From: RYN-230 sp963841695
GTDB lineage: Bacteria > Actinomycetota > Actinomycetes > Streptosporangiales > Streptosporangiaceae
Assembly (NCBI GenBank): GCA_963841695.1
Contig: CAWJDQ010000001.1
Coordinates: 248,001-312,000 of the forward strand
DNA length: 64,000 bases
Direction of reading: 5' to 3'
In this document: positions 23,386 through 32,086 of the stretch, one piece after another
How positions within the stretch are numbered: the first letter of the stretch is position 1
How the letters are laid out: each line of letters begins with the position of its first letter
Translations under genes and position numbers: made by a program
The notes under the pieces: generated by a model
The model's database searches: none
What the model was told of the DNA's origin: nothing
Seen by the model: only the letters and a program-made list of their open reading frames with translations

Positions 23386-26013
23386 TCAGTCCGCAGGGGA
23401 CGGGTCGTGATTCAGGGCCAGGTAGACCCGGTCCGGGCTCATCGGCAGGCCGGTGATCCGGACCCCGGTCGCGTCGCGCACCGCGTTGGCCAGGGCCGGC
23501 GCCACCGGGTTGAACGGGGCCTCGCTCATCGACTTCGCGCCGAGCGGGCCGAGCGGGTCGCTGGTACGGGCGAAGAACACCTCGGTGCGCGGCACGTCGG
23601 CCAGCACCGGCACGTGATACTCCCGCAACGTCCGCGTGGTCACCCTCCCCGCCTCGTCGATGTCCACGTGCTCGAACATCGCGGCGCCGAGGGCCTGCAC
23701 CACGCCGCCCTCGATCTGCCCCCGCAGCTGGACCGGGTTGATGACCGTGCCGGCGTCGGCGGCCTGCACGCTCTGCAGGATGGCGATCTCGCCGGTGGCG
23801 GGGCGCACCGCGACCCGGAAGCCCTGCACGTTGAAGGTGACCGAGCGGCTCCGGCCGTCGCTGGATCCCTCCGCCTCCATCAGCTTCCCGTCTGCCGCAG
23901 AGCCCGACCCGGAGATCAGCCCGGCCAGGGCCTCAGCGGCCCGCAGCGTCGCCATCCCGGCCACGACCGTGCCCGTCGACCCGTACGCGCCGGTGTCGTG
24001 CTCGACCTCGTCGGTATCGGCCGACACGATCTCGATGTCGTCCGCGCCGCAGCCCAGCGCGCCCGCGGCGAGCTGCCGGTGCACGGTGGTGGTCCCGTTG
24101 CCGAACTCGGCCGTGCCGACCGCGAGCCGGTAGCCGCCGCCGCGGCGCTGGGCGATCCGCACGTGCGCCCGGTGCCCGCCGGGCGGCACGGTGTCCAGCA
24201 TCGCGACCGCGATCCCGGTCCCGGTCCGCCACCCGTCTCCCCCGGGCACCGGCTGCCCGCGCCCGCTGGACAGCGCGGCCGACACCAGGTCGAGGCACTG
24301 GTCCAGCCCGTAGCTGGCGATCTGCACGTCCTCCGGCTCGTCGCTGGCCGCCAGCAACGGGTCGCCGGGACGGATCATGTTCCGGCGGCGGACGTCCAGC
24401 GGATCGAGGCCGAGCGACCGGGCCAGCTCGTCCAGGGCCGACTCCACCGCGAACGCGGTCTGGGACAGGCCGTACCCGCGGAACGCGCCGGCCGGGACCG
24501 TGTTCGTGTAGGCGGCCCAGGCATCGACCCGCTTGGCCGGGCAGCGGTACAGGCTGACCGCCTCGTTGCAGCTGTGGAACAGCACCCCGCCGGCGTGGTT
24601 GCCGTACGCGCCGGTGTCCGCGACCGTGCGCAGCTGCATCGCGGTCAGCGTGCCGTCCCGCCGGGCGCCGAGCCGCACCGTGATCCGCATCGGGTGCCGG
24701 GTGGTGGCCGCGGTGAACTGCTCCTCCCGGGTGAACTCCAGCTGGACCGGCCGGCCGAGCCGGAGCACGGCCAGCGCGACCACGTCCTCGGTGAGCATCT
24801 CCTGCTTGCCGCCGAACCCCCCGCCGACCCGCGCCGCGAACACCCGGACCTGGCTGCGGTCCAGCCCGAACAGCCCGCACAGCGCGTCCCGGGTCAGGAA
24901 CGGCGTCTGCGAGCTGGTCCGCAGCACCAGCCGGCCCTCGTCCAGCCAGCCGATCGTGGCGTGCGTCTCCAGGTGCACGTGCTGCACCCGCTGCACCCGG
25001 AACGTCTGCTCGTACGTGGTGTCCGCCGCCGCGAACCCGGCCGCGATATCCCCGGAGCCACCGTGAACTTCCGCCGCAACGTTCCGTCCCGGGTCACTCT
25101 GCCCGGCTACCGGGGGCAGCCCGGGGTGCAGCACCGGCGCGCCGGGCGCCATGGCCCGGCCGGGGTCGACGACCGCGGGCAGCACGTCGTAGTCCACCCG
25201 GATCAGCGCGCACGCCCGCGCGGCCGTGCGCGGGCTGTCCGCGACGACCGCCGCGACCCGCTGGCCGGTGAACCGCACCGTCCGGTCGAACAGCACGGTG
25301 TCGCACGCGTCGTCGTCCGGGTGGTGGTGGCGGGCGGTGGAGTAGCGCCCGGGGGGCGAGTCGGCGTAGCTGAACACGGCGGCCACCCCGGGCAGGGCCA
25401 GCGCGGCACTCGCGTCGACCGCGCGGATCCGGGCGTGCGCGTGCGGGGACCGGGCCAGCTTCATGTGCAGCAGCCCCGGGACCGAGGTGTCCAGCGTGAA
25501 GGCGGCCCGGCCGGTCACCACGTCCGGGCAGGCGGGCGCGGGCAGGCCGGTGCCCACCGGAGACGGGGCGCTCGTTGCGGAGACTGCGGAAGCGCCGGCG
25601 ACCCGCGGCAGGCCGGCCAGCGCGTCCGCGATGCAGCCGTAGCCGGTGCACCGGCAGATGTTGCCCTTCAGCGCGCGGGCCAGGTCGGCGCGGGTCTCCT
25701 CGGTCAGCGCCGCCGCCGTCATGATCATCCCGGGGGTGCAGAAACCGCACTGGAAGCCCTGGGCGGCGAGGAAGTCGCCGGCCGGGGATCCGGGGCCCAG
25801 GCCCTCGATCGTGGTCACGTCGCGGTCCACCGCGCGCAGGGCCGGGTAGAGGCAGCTGTGCACCGGGACCCCGTCCACGTGCACGGTGCAGGCGCCGCAG
25901 TCGCCGGTGTCGCAGCCCTTTTTCACGCCGTGCCAGCCTTGCTCGCGCAGGAACGTGCGCAGGCACTGGCCGGGGCGGGGCCGGGCCGCGGCGGGTTCCC
26001 CGTTGATGTTCAT
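23386..26013 (-). CDS. Xanthine dehydrogenase, fused 2Fe-2S and molybdopterin subunits
   Basis: 875-residue fusion. Residues 1-140 are the iron-sulfur part: plant-type cluster ligands Cys34, Cys39, Cys42 and Cys54, and the second cluster with Cys89, Cys92, Cys120 and Cys122 (CGFCTPG, CRCTGYG). After a 40-residue Ala/Ser/Pro linker the molybdenum domain follows, with ARSPHAHARIRAVDAS, RVGGGFGGKQEML, PAGAFRGYGLSQTAFAVESALDELA, TAEFGNGTTTVHRQLAAGALG and GAKSMSEAPFNPVAPAL, which carries the catalytic Glu. The enzyme oxidises hypoxanthine or xanthine to urate. ATG 26013 overlaps the end of the FAD-subunit gene by four bases. Fusion of the small and large subunits with a separate FAD subunit is a recognised actinobacterial arrangement. 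Confidence 0.93.
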   Translation of the reverse strand: MNINGEPAAARPRPGQCLRTFLREQGWHGVKKGCDTGDCGACTVHVDGVPVHSCLYPALRAVDRDVTTIEGLGPGSPAGDFLAAQGFQCGFCTPGMIMTAAALTEETRADLARALKGNICRCTGYGCIADALAGLPRVAGASAVSATSAPSPVGTGLPAPACPDVVTGRAAFTLDTSVPGLLHMKLARSPHAHARIRAVDASAALALPGVAAVFSYADSPPGRYSTARHHHPDDDACDTVLFDRTVRFTGQRVAAVVADSPRTAARACALIRVDYDVLPAVVDPGRAMAPGAPVLHPGLPPVAGQSDPGRNVAAEVHGGSGDIAAGFAAADTTYEQTFRVQRVQHVHLETHATIGWLDEGRLVLRTSSQTPFLTRDALCGLFGLDRSQVRVFAARVGGGFGGKQEMLTEDVVALAVLRLGRPVQLEFTREEQFTAATTRHPMRITVRLGARRDGTLTAMQLRTVADTGAYGNHAGGVLFHSCNEAVSLYRCPAKRVDAWAAYTNTVPAGAFRGYGLSQTAFAVESALDELARSLGLDPLDVRRRNMIRPGDPLLAASDEPEDVQIASYGLDQCLDLVSAALSSGRGQPVPGGDGWRTGTGIAVAMLDTVPPGGHRAHVRIAQRRGGGYRLAVGTAEFGNGTTTVHRQLAAGALGCGADDIEIVSADTDEVEHDTGAYGSTGTVVAGMATLRAAEALAGLISGSGSAADGKLMEAEGSSDGRSRSVTFNVQGFRVAVRPATGEIAILQSVQAADAGTVINPVQLRGQIEGGVVQALGAAMFEHVDIDEAGRVTTRTLREYHVPVLADVPRTEVFFARTSDPLGPLGAKSMSEAPFNPVAPALANAVRDATGVRITGLPMSPDRVYLALNHDPSPAD

Positions 26014-26842
26014 CCGCGCGGCCCCGTCACGCTATCGCGGCGCAGCTCCGCGGCGACCTCGGCGACGAACCGGCGGGTCATCGCGGCCCGCCAGGCGGGG
26101 GCGCCGTGCACGTCGTCGTGCCAGGTGAGACGGGCCGGGTCCTGCGCCGCCTGGTCCAGGGCGTCCGCGGCCTGCGCCGGCGACGGGCGCCGGGCGAAGC
26201 GGAGCTGCACCGGCCGGGGAGTGGCCGCGGTCACGGTGATGACCAGCCCCGGGCCGTCGGTGCGGCCGGTGACCAGGGCCGCCGACCGGCCCAGCCGGGA
26301 CAGTGACGCCCGGCGGAACGCGGTCCGGCCGCGCAGCGGCGCGTCCGGCAGGGTGACCGAGCGGAGCAGCTCCCCCGGGCCCAGCCCGGTGCTCCCGGGG
26401 CCGGTGACCAGCCCGGTGACCGGCACCTCGCGGACCCCGCCGCCCGGCGACCACAGGGTGGCCCTCCCGTCCAGCGCCGCGGCCAGCGACGTCATCGCCC
26501 CGGCGGGCAGCGCCAGGCAGATGTTGCCGCCCACCGTGGCCATGTTCTGCACCTTGAACGAGGCCAGCAGCGCGTCGCAGCACTGGCCCAGCAGCGGGAC
26601 CGCCGTCCAGCGCGGGCCGGCCGCCACCGGGCCAGCTCGGCGACCGTGCAGGTCGCCGCGATCTCCAGGCCGCCGGGGCGCTCGGTCAGCGGGGGCCAGC
26701 CGAAGCCGGCCAGGTCGAGCAGCCGCCGCAGCCCGGGCTGCGGCTCGGAGAACAGCCAGGTCCCGCCGCCCAGCCAGGCGTCGCCCGGCTGCCAGGCGGT
26801 GCCGGGCGCGGGCCGGAACTCGGTGATCGTGTCGATGTCCAC
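26010..26842 (-). CDS. Xanthine dehydrogenase FAD-binding subunit (frameshifted)
   Basis: About 277 residues once repaired. The subunit carries FAD and passes electrons to NAD+. The N-terminal piece from GTG 26842 has GDAWLGGGTWLFSEPQPGLRRLLDL and IAATCTVAELARW. At about 26620 one base is missing, and the frame continues with VAAGPRWTAVPLLG, then ASFKVQNMATVGGNICLALPAGAM, the T-V-G-G-N FAD loop, and ALRRDS-type C-terminal helices ending at 26010. Both pieces match the CoxM/XdhB family, so the break looks like a sequence error. The stop overlaps the start of the fused iron-sulfur/molybdenum gene, giving a two-gene operon. Confidence 0.85.
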
Positions 26843-26861
26843 GGGCGGGCTCAGCGTCCGG

Positions 26862-28217
26862 TCACGGGGCCCCGGCGATCACGGCGCTCGCCCGGGCCAC
26901 GGCCGCCGCCAGCCCGGCGGGGTCAGCGGTACGCAGCTCGCCGCCGGTCACCACCGGCTGGCCGCCGACGAACAGGTGCTCCAGCGCGGGCGCACCGAAC
27001 ACGAGCGTGGTCACCGGGTCCGCGATGCCGGCCCCGGGAAGCTGGTCGGTGCGCCACACGGCCACGTCGGCCAGCTTGCCGGGTTCCAGCGAGCCCAGCT
27101 CGCCGTCGCGGCCCAGGCACCGGGCCCCGCCTGCGGTGGCCATCCGCAGGCAGTCCCGGGCGGTCATCGCCTGCGGGCCGCCAGCGTAGCGGGCGGCCAG
27201 CAGGGCCTGGTGCAGTTCGTCGATCATGCGGCCCGACTCGTTCGACGCGTTCCCGTCCACGCCCAGGCCGACGGGGGCCCCGGCGTCGAGGAGTTTGCGG
27301 ACCGGGGCGATGCCCGAGCCGAGGCGGCCGTTGGAGGTGGGGCAGTGGGCCACGCCGGTGCCGGTCGCCGCGAACCGGGCCACCGCCTCGTCCGGCAGGT
27401 GCACGCAGTGCGCCAGCCATACATCCGGCCCCAGCCAGCCCAGGTCCTCGGCGTACTGGGCCGGGGTGCGGCCGTAGGTGTCCAGGCAGAACTGCTCCTC
27501 GTCCGCGGTCTCGGCCAGGTGCGTGTGCAGCCGAACGCCGGCCGCGCGGGCCAGCGCGGCGCAGTCCCGCATCAGCTCCTCGGTCACCGTGAACGGGGAG
27601 CAGGGCGCGACCGCGATCCGGGTCATCGAGTCCGGGGCCGGGTCGTGCCAGCGGTCGATCGCCGCCTGCGAGGCGGCCAGGATCGTGTCGTGGTCCTCGA
27701 CCACGGAGTCCGGCGGCAGCCCGCCGGCCGACTGGCCCAGGTTCATCGAGCCGCGGGTGGGGTGGAAGCGGATCCCGATCCGCCGGGCGGCCAGGATCTC
27801 CGCCTCGAGCAGGTCGCCCGCGCCGGCCGGGAACACGTACAGGTGGTCGGTGCTGGAGGTGCAGCCGGTCAGGGCCAGCCAGCCCAGGTTGGCCGCGGCG
27901 GCCGCGCTCAGCAGCTCCGGCGTCAGCCGGGCCCAGACCGGATAGAGCGTCTGCAGCCAGCCGAACAGGGTGTCGTCGGTGGCGTAGCCGCGGGTGATCC
28001 ACTGGTACAGGTGCGAGTGGGTGTTGACCAGCCCGGGCGTGACCAGCCGCCCGGTGCCGTCGATCAGGGTGGCCCCGGTGAACTCCGGCGGCACCGGGCC
28101 GGGCCCGGCCGCGACGACCCGGCCCCCGTCCATGACCACGTGCCCGGCGGGGTATTCGCGGCCCGCCGGGTCCACGGTGGCCACGTAGCAGCCCTGGATG
28201 GCCACGGGTGCGCTCAC
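26862..28217 (-). CDS. 8-oxoguanine deaminase (amidohydrolase)
   Basis: 451-residue zinc amidohydrolase of the ATZ/TRZ group. Metal and catalytic motifs are LVTPGLVNTHSHLYQWITRGYA, the HTHLAETADEEQF strand, WLAHCVHLPDEAVARFA and GLGVDGNASNES. The N-terminal arrangement (LYPVWARLTPELL) and LGWLALTGCTSSTDHLYVFP are typical of 8-oxoguanine deaminases, which convert 8-oxoguanine to urate and ammonia; hydroxydechloroatrazine hydrolases are close relatives. The first histidine pair is H-S-H. Location beside xanthine dehydrogenase and uricase supports the purine assignment. ATG 28217; 28218-28332 upstream contains short GTGGTC-rich repeats and a possible promoter. Confidence 0.88.
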   Translation of the reverse strand: MSAPVAIQGCYVATVDPAGREYPAGHVVMDGGRVVAAGPGPVPPEFTGATLIDGTGRLVTPGLVNTHSHLYQWITRGYATDDTLFGWLQTLYPVWARLTPELLSAAAAANLGWLALTGCTSSTDHLYVFPAGAGDLLEAEILAARRIGIRFHPTRGSMNLGQSAGGLPPDSVVEDHDTILAASQAAIDRWHDPAPDSMTRIAVAPCSPFTVTEELMRDCAALARAAGVRLHTHLAETADEEQFCLDTYGRTPAQYAEDLGWLGPDVWLAHCVHLPDEAVARFAATGTGVAHCPTSNGRLGSGIAPVRKLLDAGAPVGLGVDGNASNESGRMIDELHQALLAARYAGGPQAMTARDCLRMATAGGARCLGRDGELGSLEPGKLADVAVWRTDQLPGAGIADPVTTLVFGAPALEHLFVGGQPVVTGGELRTADPAGLAAAVARASAVIAGAP

Positions 28218-28332
28218 CCAGCCCCCTCTCCCGGTCGTGGTGGTCTTCGTGGTCCCGGTCGTGGTCGAAGTCGCGGTCGCAGTATCCTCTCCGGCCGATG
28301 TTTCACGTGTGTGTCACTACCCGGGGCTGGCG

Positions 28333-28728
28333 TCAGGATCCACGGTAGGTCGAATAGGCGTAGGGGCTGAGCAGCAGGGGCACGTGATGATGCGCCGCCG
28401 GGTCGGTGATCCGGAAGATCACCACGATCTCGGGATAAAACGTCTCAGCCGCCGGGGACCTGGCCTTCAGGTACGCCTCGGTCCGGAAGACCATCCGGTA
28501 GACACCCGCACCGGCGCCGGGGTGAGCGCCGGCGAGCGGGCCGGTGCCGGGGCCCGGGCCGGGGCCGGCGCTGGGGCCCGTAGCCAGGTCGCTCACCCGG
28601 CCGTCCGTCCCGGTGCGGCGCCGGTCCACCTCGTGCCACCGGCCGCCGTCCTGCCGGCTGAGCACGAGCTCCAGCCCGGCCGCGGGCCGTCCCGTGGTCG
28701 CGTCCAGCACGTGGGTCGAGATGCTCAT
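28333..28728 (-). CDS. uraH: 5-hydroxyisourate hydrolase (transthyretin-like)
   Basis: 131-residue enzyme hydrolysing the uricase product 5-hydroxyisourate to OHCU. It has the N-terminal STHVLDATTGRPAAGLELVL with catalytic His, the Arg of the middle strand, and the diagnostic C-terminal SPYAYSTYRGS. A roughly 25-residue Gly/Pro/Ala linker (GPSAGPGPGPGTGP and following) interrupts the usual D-G-R-V-x-D-L to Y-R-M-V-F region, enlarging the protein beyond the typical 110 residues; it arises from short GC repeats in DNA. ATG 28728 begins the domain. The stop of the OHCU decarboxylase gene lies 22 bases upstream. Confidence 0.95.
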   Translation of the reverse strand: MSISTHVLDATTGRPAAGLELVLSRQDGGRWHEVDRRRTGTDGRVSDLATGPSAGPGPGPGTGPLAGAHPGAGAGVYRMVFRTEAYLKARSPAAETFYPEIVVIFRITDPAAHHHVPLLLSPYAYSTYRGS

Positions 28729-28749
28729 GCGCGGTGGTCACCCCCCTGA

Positions 28750-29382
28750 TCAGTCGAACGCCTTGGCCAGCCGGAGCCGGACGATCTTCATGAGCTCGTC
28801 CCGGACCACCTCGCGCTCGGCCGCCGGGTCGTGGCCGAGCCGGTCCCGCAGCGCGGCCAGCATGCTGGCCGCGGACATCCCGGTCGCGCAGATCAGGAAC
28901 ACGTGCCCGAACCGCTCCTCGTAGGCGGCGTTGCCCGCCCGCAGCCCGGCCTGGACGTCCGCCGGAGCGTCCCGGACCCCGGCCTGCTCCTGCCGCGACC
29001 AGGCGGCCTCCCGCTCCGGGCCCGGGGTGGCTGGGGTGCCCGCAGCGGCTGGGGTGCGTGGGGTGCCCGGGGTGGCTGGGGTGCCCGGGGTGCCCGGGGT
29101 GCCCGGGGTGCCCGCGCCGCGCCCGGCCGCCGTGGGATCGGGGTCCGGGCGGTCGCCGATCCGCGGGTGGGCGGCCAGGGCCTCCTCGATGTCCGGCCAG
29201 CTCAGCGCCGTGATCGTGGCGTCAGAGGCGGCCACGAGGGCCGGCCGCGAGCCGTAAGGCCGCCCGCTGACCAGCCGCTCGATCCAGCGCGCGCTGGCGC
29301 ACGACGGCCGGAGCAGCGCGGCGGCGCTGGCCACGGTGGCCCGGTCCAGGTCGGCGACGGGCACCCGGTGCGACTCGGTCAC
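28750..29382 (-). CDS. uraD: OHCU decarboxylase
   Basis: About 210 residues. The enzyme decarboxylates 2-oxo-4-hydroxy-4-carboxy-5-ureidoimidazoline to S-allantoin. The catalytic motifs are AHPRIGDRP (His) and ERFGHVFLICATGMSAASMLAAL. Between them is a collagen-like GTPGTPGTPATPG insertion of about 30 residues, encoded by 9-base tandem repeats and not part of the family fold. GTG 29382 is preferred because similarity starts at VPVADLDRATV; an in-frame ATG at 29418 is an alternative. It leads the leftward uraD-uraH pair and faces allantoinase across an inverted-repeat control region. Confidence 0.92.
   Translation of the reverse strand: MTESHRVPVADLDRATVASAAALLRPSCASARWIERLVSGRPYGSRPALVAASDATITALSWPDIEEALAAHPRIGDRPDPDPTAAGRGAGTPGTPGTPGTPATPGTPRTPAAAGTPATPGPEREAAWSRQEQAGVRDAPADVQAGLRAGNAAYEERFGHVFLICATGMSAASMLAALRDRLGHDPAAEREVVRDELMKIVRLRLAKAFD
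29030..29118. repeat. 9-bp tandem repeat array inside uraD
   Basis: Degenerate units of GGGGTGCCC and GGGGTGGCT repeat about nine times across 29030-29118, encoding the GTP/ATP collagen-like insertion of the decarboxylase. Units are multiples of three bases. Confidence 0.8.
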
Positions 29383-29455
29383 CCCGACGACCCTAGCGCC
29401 GCACCCCTCGGTAATCACCCTGTGCCAAACTCGGGGACGTGCTCGCCATCCTTAG

Positions 29456-29497
29456 CGTGGAGCGTTTTGCTCCTTATACGGGGCAAAATGCTCCACG
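29456..29497. promoter_or_regulatory. Large inverted repeat operator between uraD and allantoinase
   Basis: CGTGGAGCGTTTTGC (29456-29470) pairs with GCAAAATGCTCCACG (29483-29497), 14 of 15 positions matching, across a 12-base AT-richer centre containing TTATAC. It is the only such dyad in the divergent gap and ends 18 bases before the allantoinase start. It is a strong candidate for the binding site of a purine-catabolism regulator; no regulator gene of that kind is inside the island. Confidence 0.75.
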
Positions 29498-29515
29498 ATA
29501 ACGCCAGGGTGTGCC

Positions 29516-30961
29516 GTGGGTGAGGGGACGGCGATCCGGGGGGAGCGGGTCATCACGCCGGAGGGCGAGCGGGCCGCGACCGTGCTCTTCCGCGACGGGA
29601 TCATCACCGGCCTGGCCGCGTATCCGGACGCCCCGCCTGGCGCCCGCACCCTGGCCCCGGATGAGGTCCTGCTGCCCGGGCTGGTGGACAGCCACGTGCA
29701 CGTGAACGAGCCCGGCCGCACCGAGTGGGAGGGGTTCGCGACCGCGACCGCGGCGGCGGCCGCGGGCGGGGTGACCACGATCGTGGACATGCCGCTGAAC
29801 AGCATCCCGCCCACCGTGACCGTGCCCGCGCTCCGCGCCAAGCAGTCCGCCGCGGCCGGCCAGCTCGCGGTGGACGTGGCGTTCTGGGGCGGCGCGGTGC
29901 CCGGCAACGTCGCCGACCTGCGCCCCCTGCACGAGGCGGGGGTGGCCGGCTTCAAGTGCTTCCTGCTTCCCTCCGGCGTGGACGATTTCGCCCCGCTGGA
30001 CTCCGCCCAGCTCGGCGCGGCCATGACCGAGATCGCCAGCTTCGGCGGCCTGCTCCTCGCCCACGCCGAGGACCCGGACGTGATCGCGGCCGCCCCCGCC
30101 GCCCACGGCCGGCGCTACGCGGACTTCCTGGGCTCCCGCCCGCCCGAGGCCGAGCAGCAGGCCATCACCACGCTGCTGGAGCAGGCCCGGCGAACCGGGT
30201 GCCGGACCCACATCGTGCACCTGGCCAGCGCCGCGGCGCTGCCCGCCGTCCGGGCGGCGCAGGCCGCCGGGCTGCCGGTCACCGCCGAGACCTGCCCGCA
30301 CTACCTCACCCTGCGCGCCGAGGACATCCCGGACGGTGCCACCCAGTTCAAGTGCTGCCCGCCCATCCGGGACGACGCCAACCGGGATGGGCTGTGGGCC
30401 GGGCTGCTGGACGGCACCATCGGCTGTGTGGTGTCCGACCACTCGCCGTGCACCGTGGCGGCCAAGGGGCTGGACACCGGGGACTTCGGTGCGGCCTGGG
30501 GCGGTATCGCGTCGGTCCAGCTCGGCCTGCCCGCGGTGTGGACCGAGGCCGCGCGCCGCGGCATCGGCCTGGACCGGGTGGCGGGCTGGATGGCCGCCGC
30601 CCCGGCCGCACTCGCCGGCCTGGCCGACCGGGGGGCGATCAGCCCGGGGCGGCGGGCCGACCTGTGCGTGCTCGCCCCGGACGAGACGTTCGTGGTGGAC
30701 CCGGCCACGCTCCGGCACCGCCACCCGGTCACTCCCTACGCGGGCCAGACCTTGCGCGGCGTGGTCCGGCAGACCTGGCTGGCCGGGCGGCCGGCCGGGC
30801 CGGGCCAGCGGGCCGGCCAGGTCGTCCGTGCCGCCGGGGGAGCCGCTACGGCGGCAGCCCCTCGTGCCGCCGGGGGAGCCGCTACGGCGGCAGCCCCTCG
30901 TGCCGCCGGGGGAGCCGCTACGGCGGCAGCCCCTGGTGCGGCTCGGGAAGGCGGATCATGA
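29516..30961 (+). CDS. allB: Allantoinase
   Basis: 481-residue cyclic amidohydrolase opening allantoin to allantoate. Metal sites are DSHVHVNEPGRTEWEGF (HxH), the carboxylated Lys in GVAGFKCFLLPSG, LLAHAEDPD, HIVHLAS and CVVSDHSPC with the catalytic Asp. The CPPIRDDANRDGLW and GIASVQLGLPAVWTEA stretches are typical of AllB. The last 50 residues carry three exact 12-residue repeats of an RAAGGAATAAAP type from a 36-base tandem repeat and lie beyond the normal C-terminus. GTG 29516 is chosen as the domain start. The gene stop TGA overlaps an out-of-frame ATG at 30958. Confidence 0.95.
   Translation: MGEGTAIRGERVITPEGERAATVLFRDGIITGLAAYPDAPPGARTLAPDEVLLPGLVDSHVHVNEPGRTEWEGFATATAAAAAGGVTTIVDMPLNSIPPTVTVPALRAKQSAAAGQLAVDVAFWGGAVPGNVADLRPLHEAGVAGFKCFLLPSGVDDFAPLDSAQLGAAMTEIASFGGLLLAHAEDPDVIAAAPAAHGRRYADFLGSRPPEAEQQAITTLLEQARRTGCRTHIVHLASAAALPAVRAAQAAGLPVTAETCPHYLTLRAEDIPDGATQFKCCPPIRDDANRDGLWAGLLDGTIGCVVSDHSPCTVAAKGLDTGDFGAAWGGIASVQLGLPAVWTEAARRGIGLDRVAGWMAAAPAALAGLADRGAISPGRRADLCVLAPDETFVVDPATLRHRHPVTPYAGQTLRGVVRQTWLAGRPAGPGQRAGQVVRAAGGAATAAAPRAAGGAATAAAPRAAGGAATAAAPGAAREGGS
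30827..30934. repeat. 36-bp tandem repeat, three exact copies
   Basis: Three identical 36-base units occupy 30827-30862, 30863-30898 and 30899-30934, each beginning CGTGCCGCCGGGGGAGCCGC. They extend the allantoinase reading frame by 36 residues. The exactness suggests recent expansion. Confidence 0.9.
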
Positions 30962-31007
30962 GCGAGCAGCCCGGGCAGGCCCTGGCCGCCTGGGAGGCAC
31001 CGGCGCG

Positions 31008-32036
31008 GTGGACTTCGCCGGCCTGCCCGACGTGGCCAGCCGGGCCCTGGGCGGGACGGTGCGCTACGCGAACGACGAGTTTTTCGGAGACGCGCACAGC
31101 CTCCTCGACCCGCGATCCCCCGGCCATGATCTGGCCGCGTTCGGCATCCGGGGCAAGATCTACGACGGCTGGGAGACCCGGCGGCGCCGGGAGCCCGGTG
31201 CGGACTTCGTCATCATCCGGCTGGCCGCGCCCGCCATCGTCCGCGGGGTCAACATCGACACCGCGCACTTCCGGGGCAACTACCCGCCGGCCGGCTCGGT
31301 GGACGGCGCCACGCTGCTCGGCTATCCGACCGCGGCCGAGGTGCGCGCCGCCGCCTGGGCCCCGCTGGTGGGCAAGACCGATCTCCTGGGGGACCAGGCC
31401 AACCTGGCGCCGGTCACCGTCCCGGACCGGCTGGTCAGCCACGTCCGGCTGACCATTCACCCGGACGGGGGCGTGGCGCGGCTGCGCGTGTTCGGCGAGG
31501 TGGTACCCGATCCGCGGCGGCTCGGCGGCCGGGTGGACCTGGCCGCGACCTGCGCTGGCGGGCGGGTGGAGGCGTGCAGCAACATGTTCTTCTCCTCACC
31601 GGCTAACGCGCTGGCGCCGGGCCGGGCCCAGGTCATGTCGGACGGGTGGGAGACCGCCCGCCGCCGCGACGACGGGCACGACTGGCTGGAGGTCCGGCTG
31701 GCGGCGCCGGGCGTGCTGCACCACGCCGTGATCGACACCAGCCGCTTCGTCGGCAACGCCCCCGGCCATGCCCGGCTCAGCGACGCGGTGGCCGGCGCCG
31801 AACTGCTGCCGAGGACCCGGCTGATCCCCGACACCGAGCACCGGTTCCGGCTCCAGGCCGGGGAAGGCCCGGCCAGCCGGGTCCGGCTGGACATCTACCC
31901 CGACGGCGGCATCTCCCGGCTCCGGCTGATCGGCGTGGTCCCGCCGGACCTCCGGGAACAGATCGCCCGCCGCTGGCTCGGCCTGCTGCCCGGGGACGTG
32001 GCCGCCGCCGTCAACCCGGGTGAGTTCTTCGACTGA
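31008..32036 (+). CDS. alc: Allantoicase
   Basis: About 342 residues. The enzyme hydrolyses allantoate to ureidoglycolate and urea. The two tandem allantoicase repeats are clear: ALGGTVRYANDEFFGDAHSLL, GKIYDGWETRRRREPGADFVIIRL and NIDTAHFRGNYPP in the first; EACSNMFFSSPANAL, MSDGWETARRRDDGHDWLEVRLAAPG and IDTSRFVGNAPGH in the second. GTG 31008, with GGAGG ten bases upstream, gives the usual length and begins at the conserved N-terminus. An ATG at 30958 overlapping the allantoinase stop lies in a different frame and would need a one-base shift. It is co-transcribed with allantoinase. Confidence 0.92.
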   Translation: MDFAGLPDVASRALGGTVRYANDEFFGDAHSLLDPRSPGHDLAAFGIRGKIYDGWETRRRREPGADFVIIRLAAPAIVRGVNIDTAHFRGNYPPAGSVDGATLLGYPTAAEVRAAAWAPLVGKTDLLGDQANLAPVTVPDRLVSHVRLTIHPDGGVARLRVFGEVVPDPRRLGGRVDLAATCAGGRVEACSNMFFSSPANALAPGRAQVMSDGWETARRRDDGHDWLEVRLAAPGVLHHAVIDTSRFVGNAPGHARLSDAVAGAELLPRTRLIPDTEHRFRLQAGEGPASRVRLDIYPDGGISRLRLIGVVPPDLREQIARRWLGLLPGDVAAAVNPGEFFD

Positions 32037-32086
32037 CCCCGGGGAGTACCCGGTCACCCGTGGACGCGGGCGACCCTGGACGTCGC

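Noticed and set aside
23209..26826. A 1205-residue rightward open frame
   Set aside because: It is antisense to the xanthine dehydrogenase genes, is Arg/Pro/Gly/His-rich and has no family sequence; it is a by-product of GC-rich codon bias.
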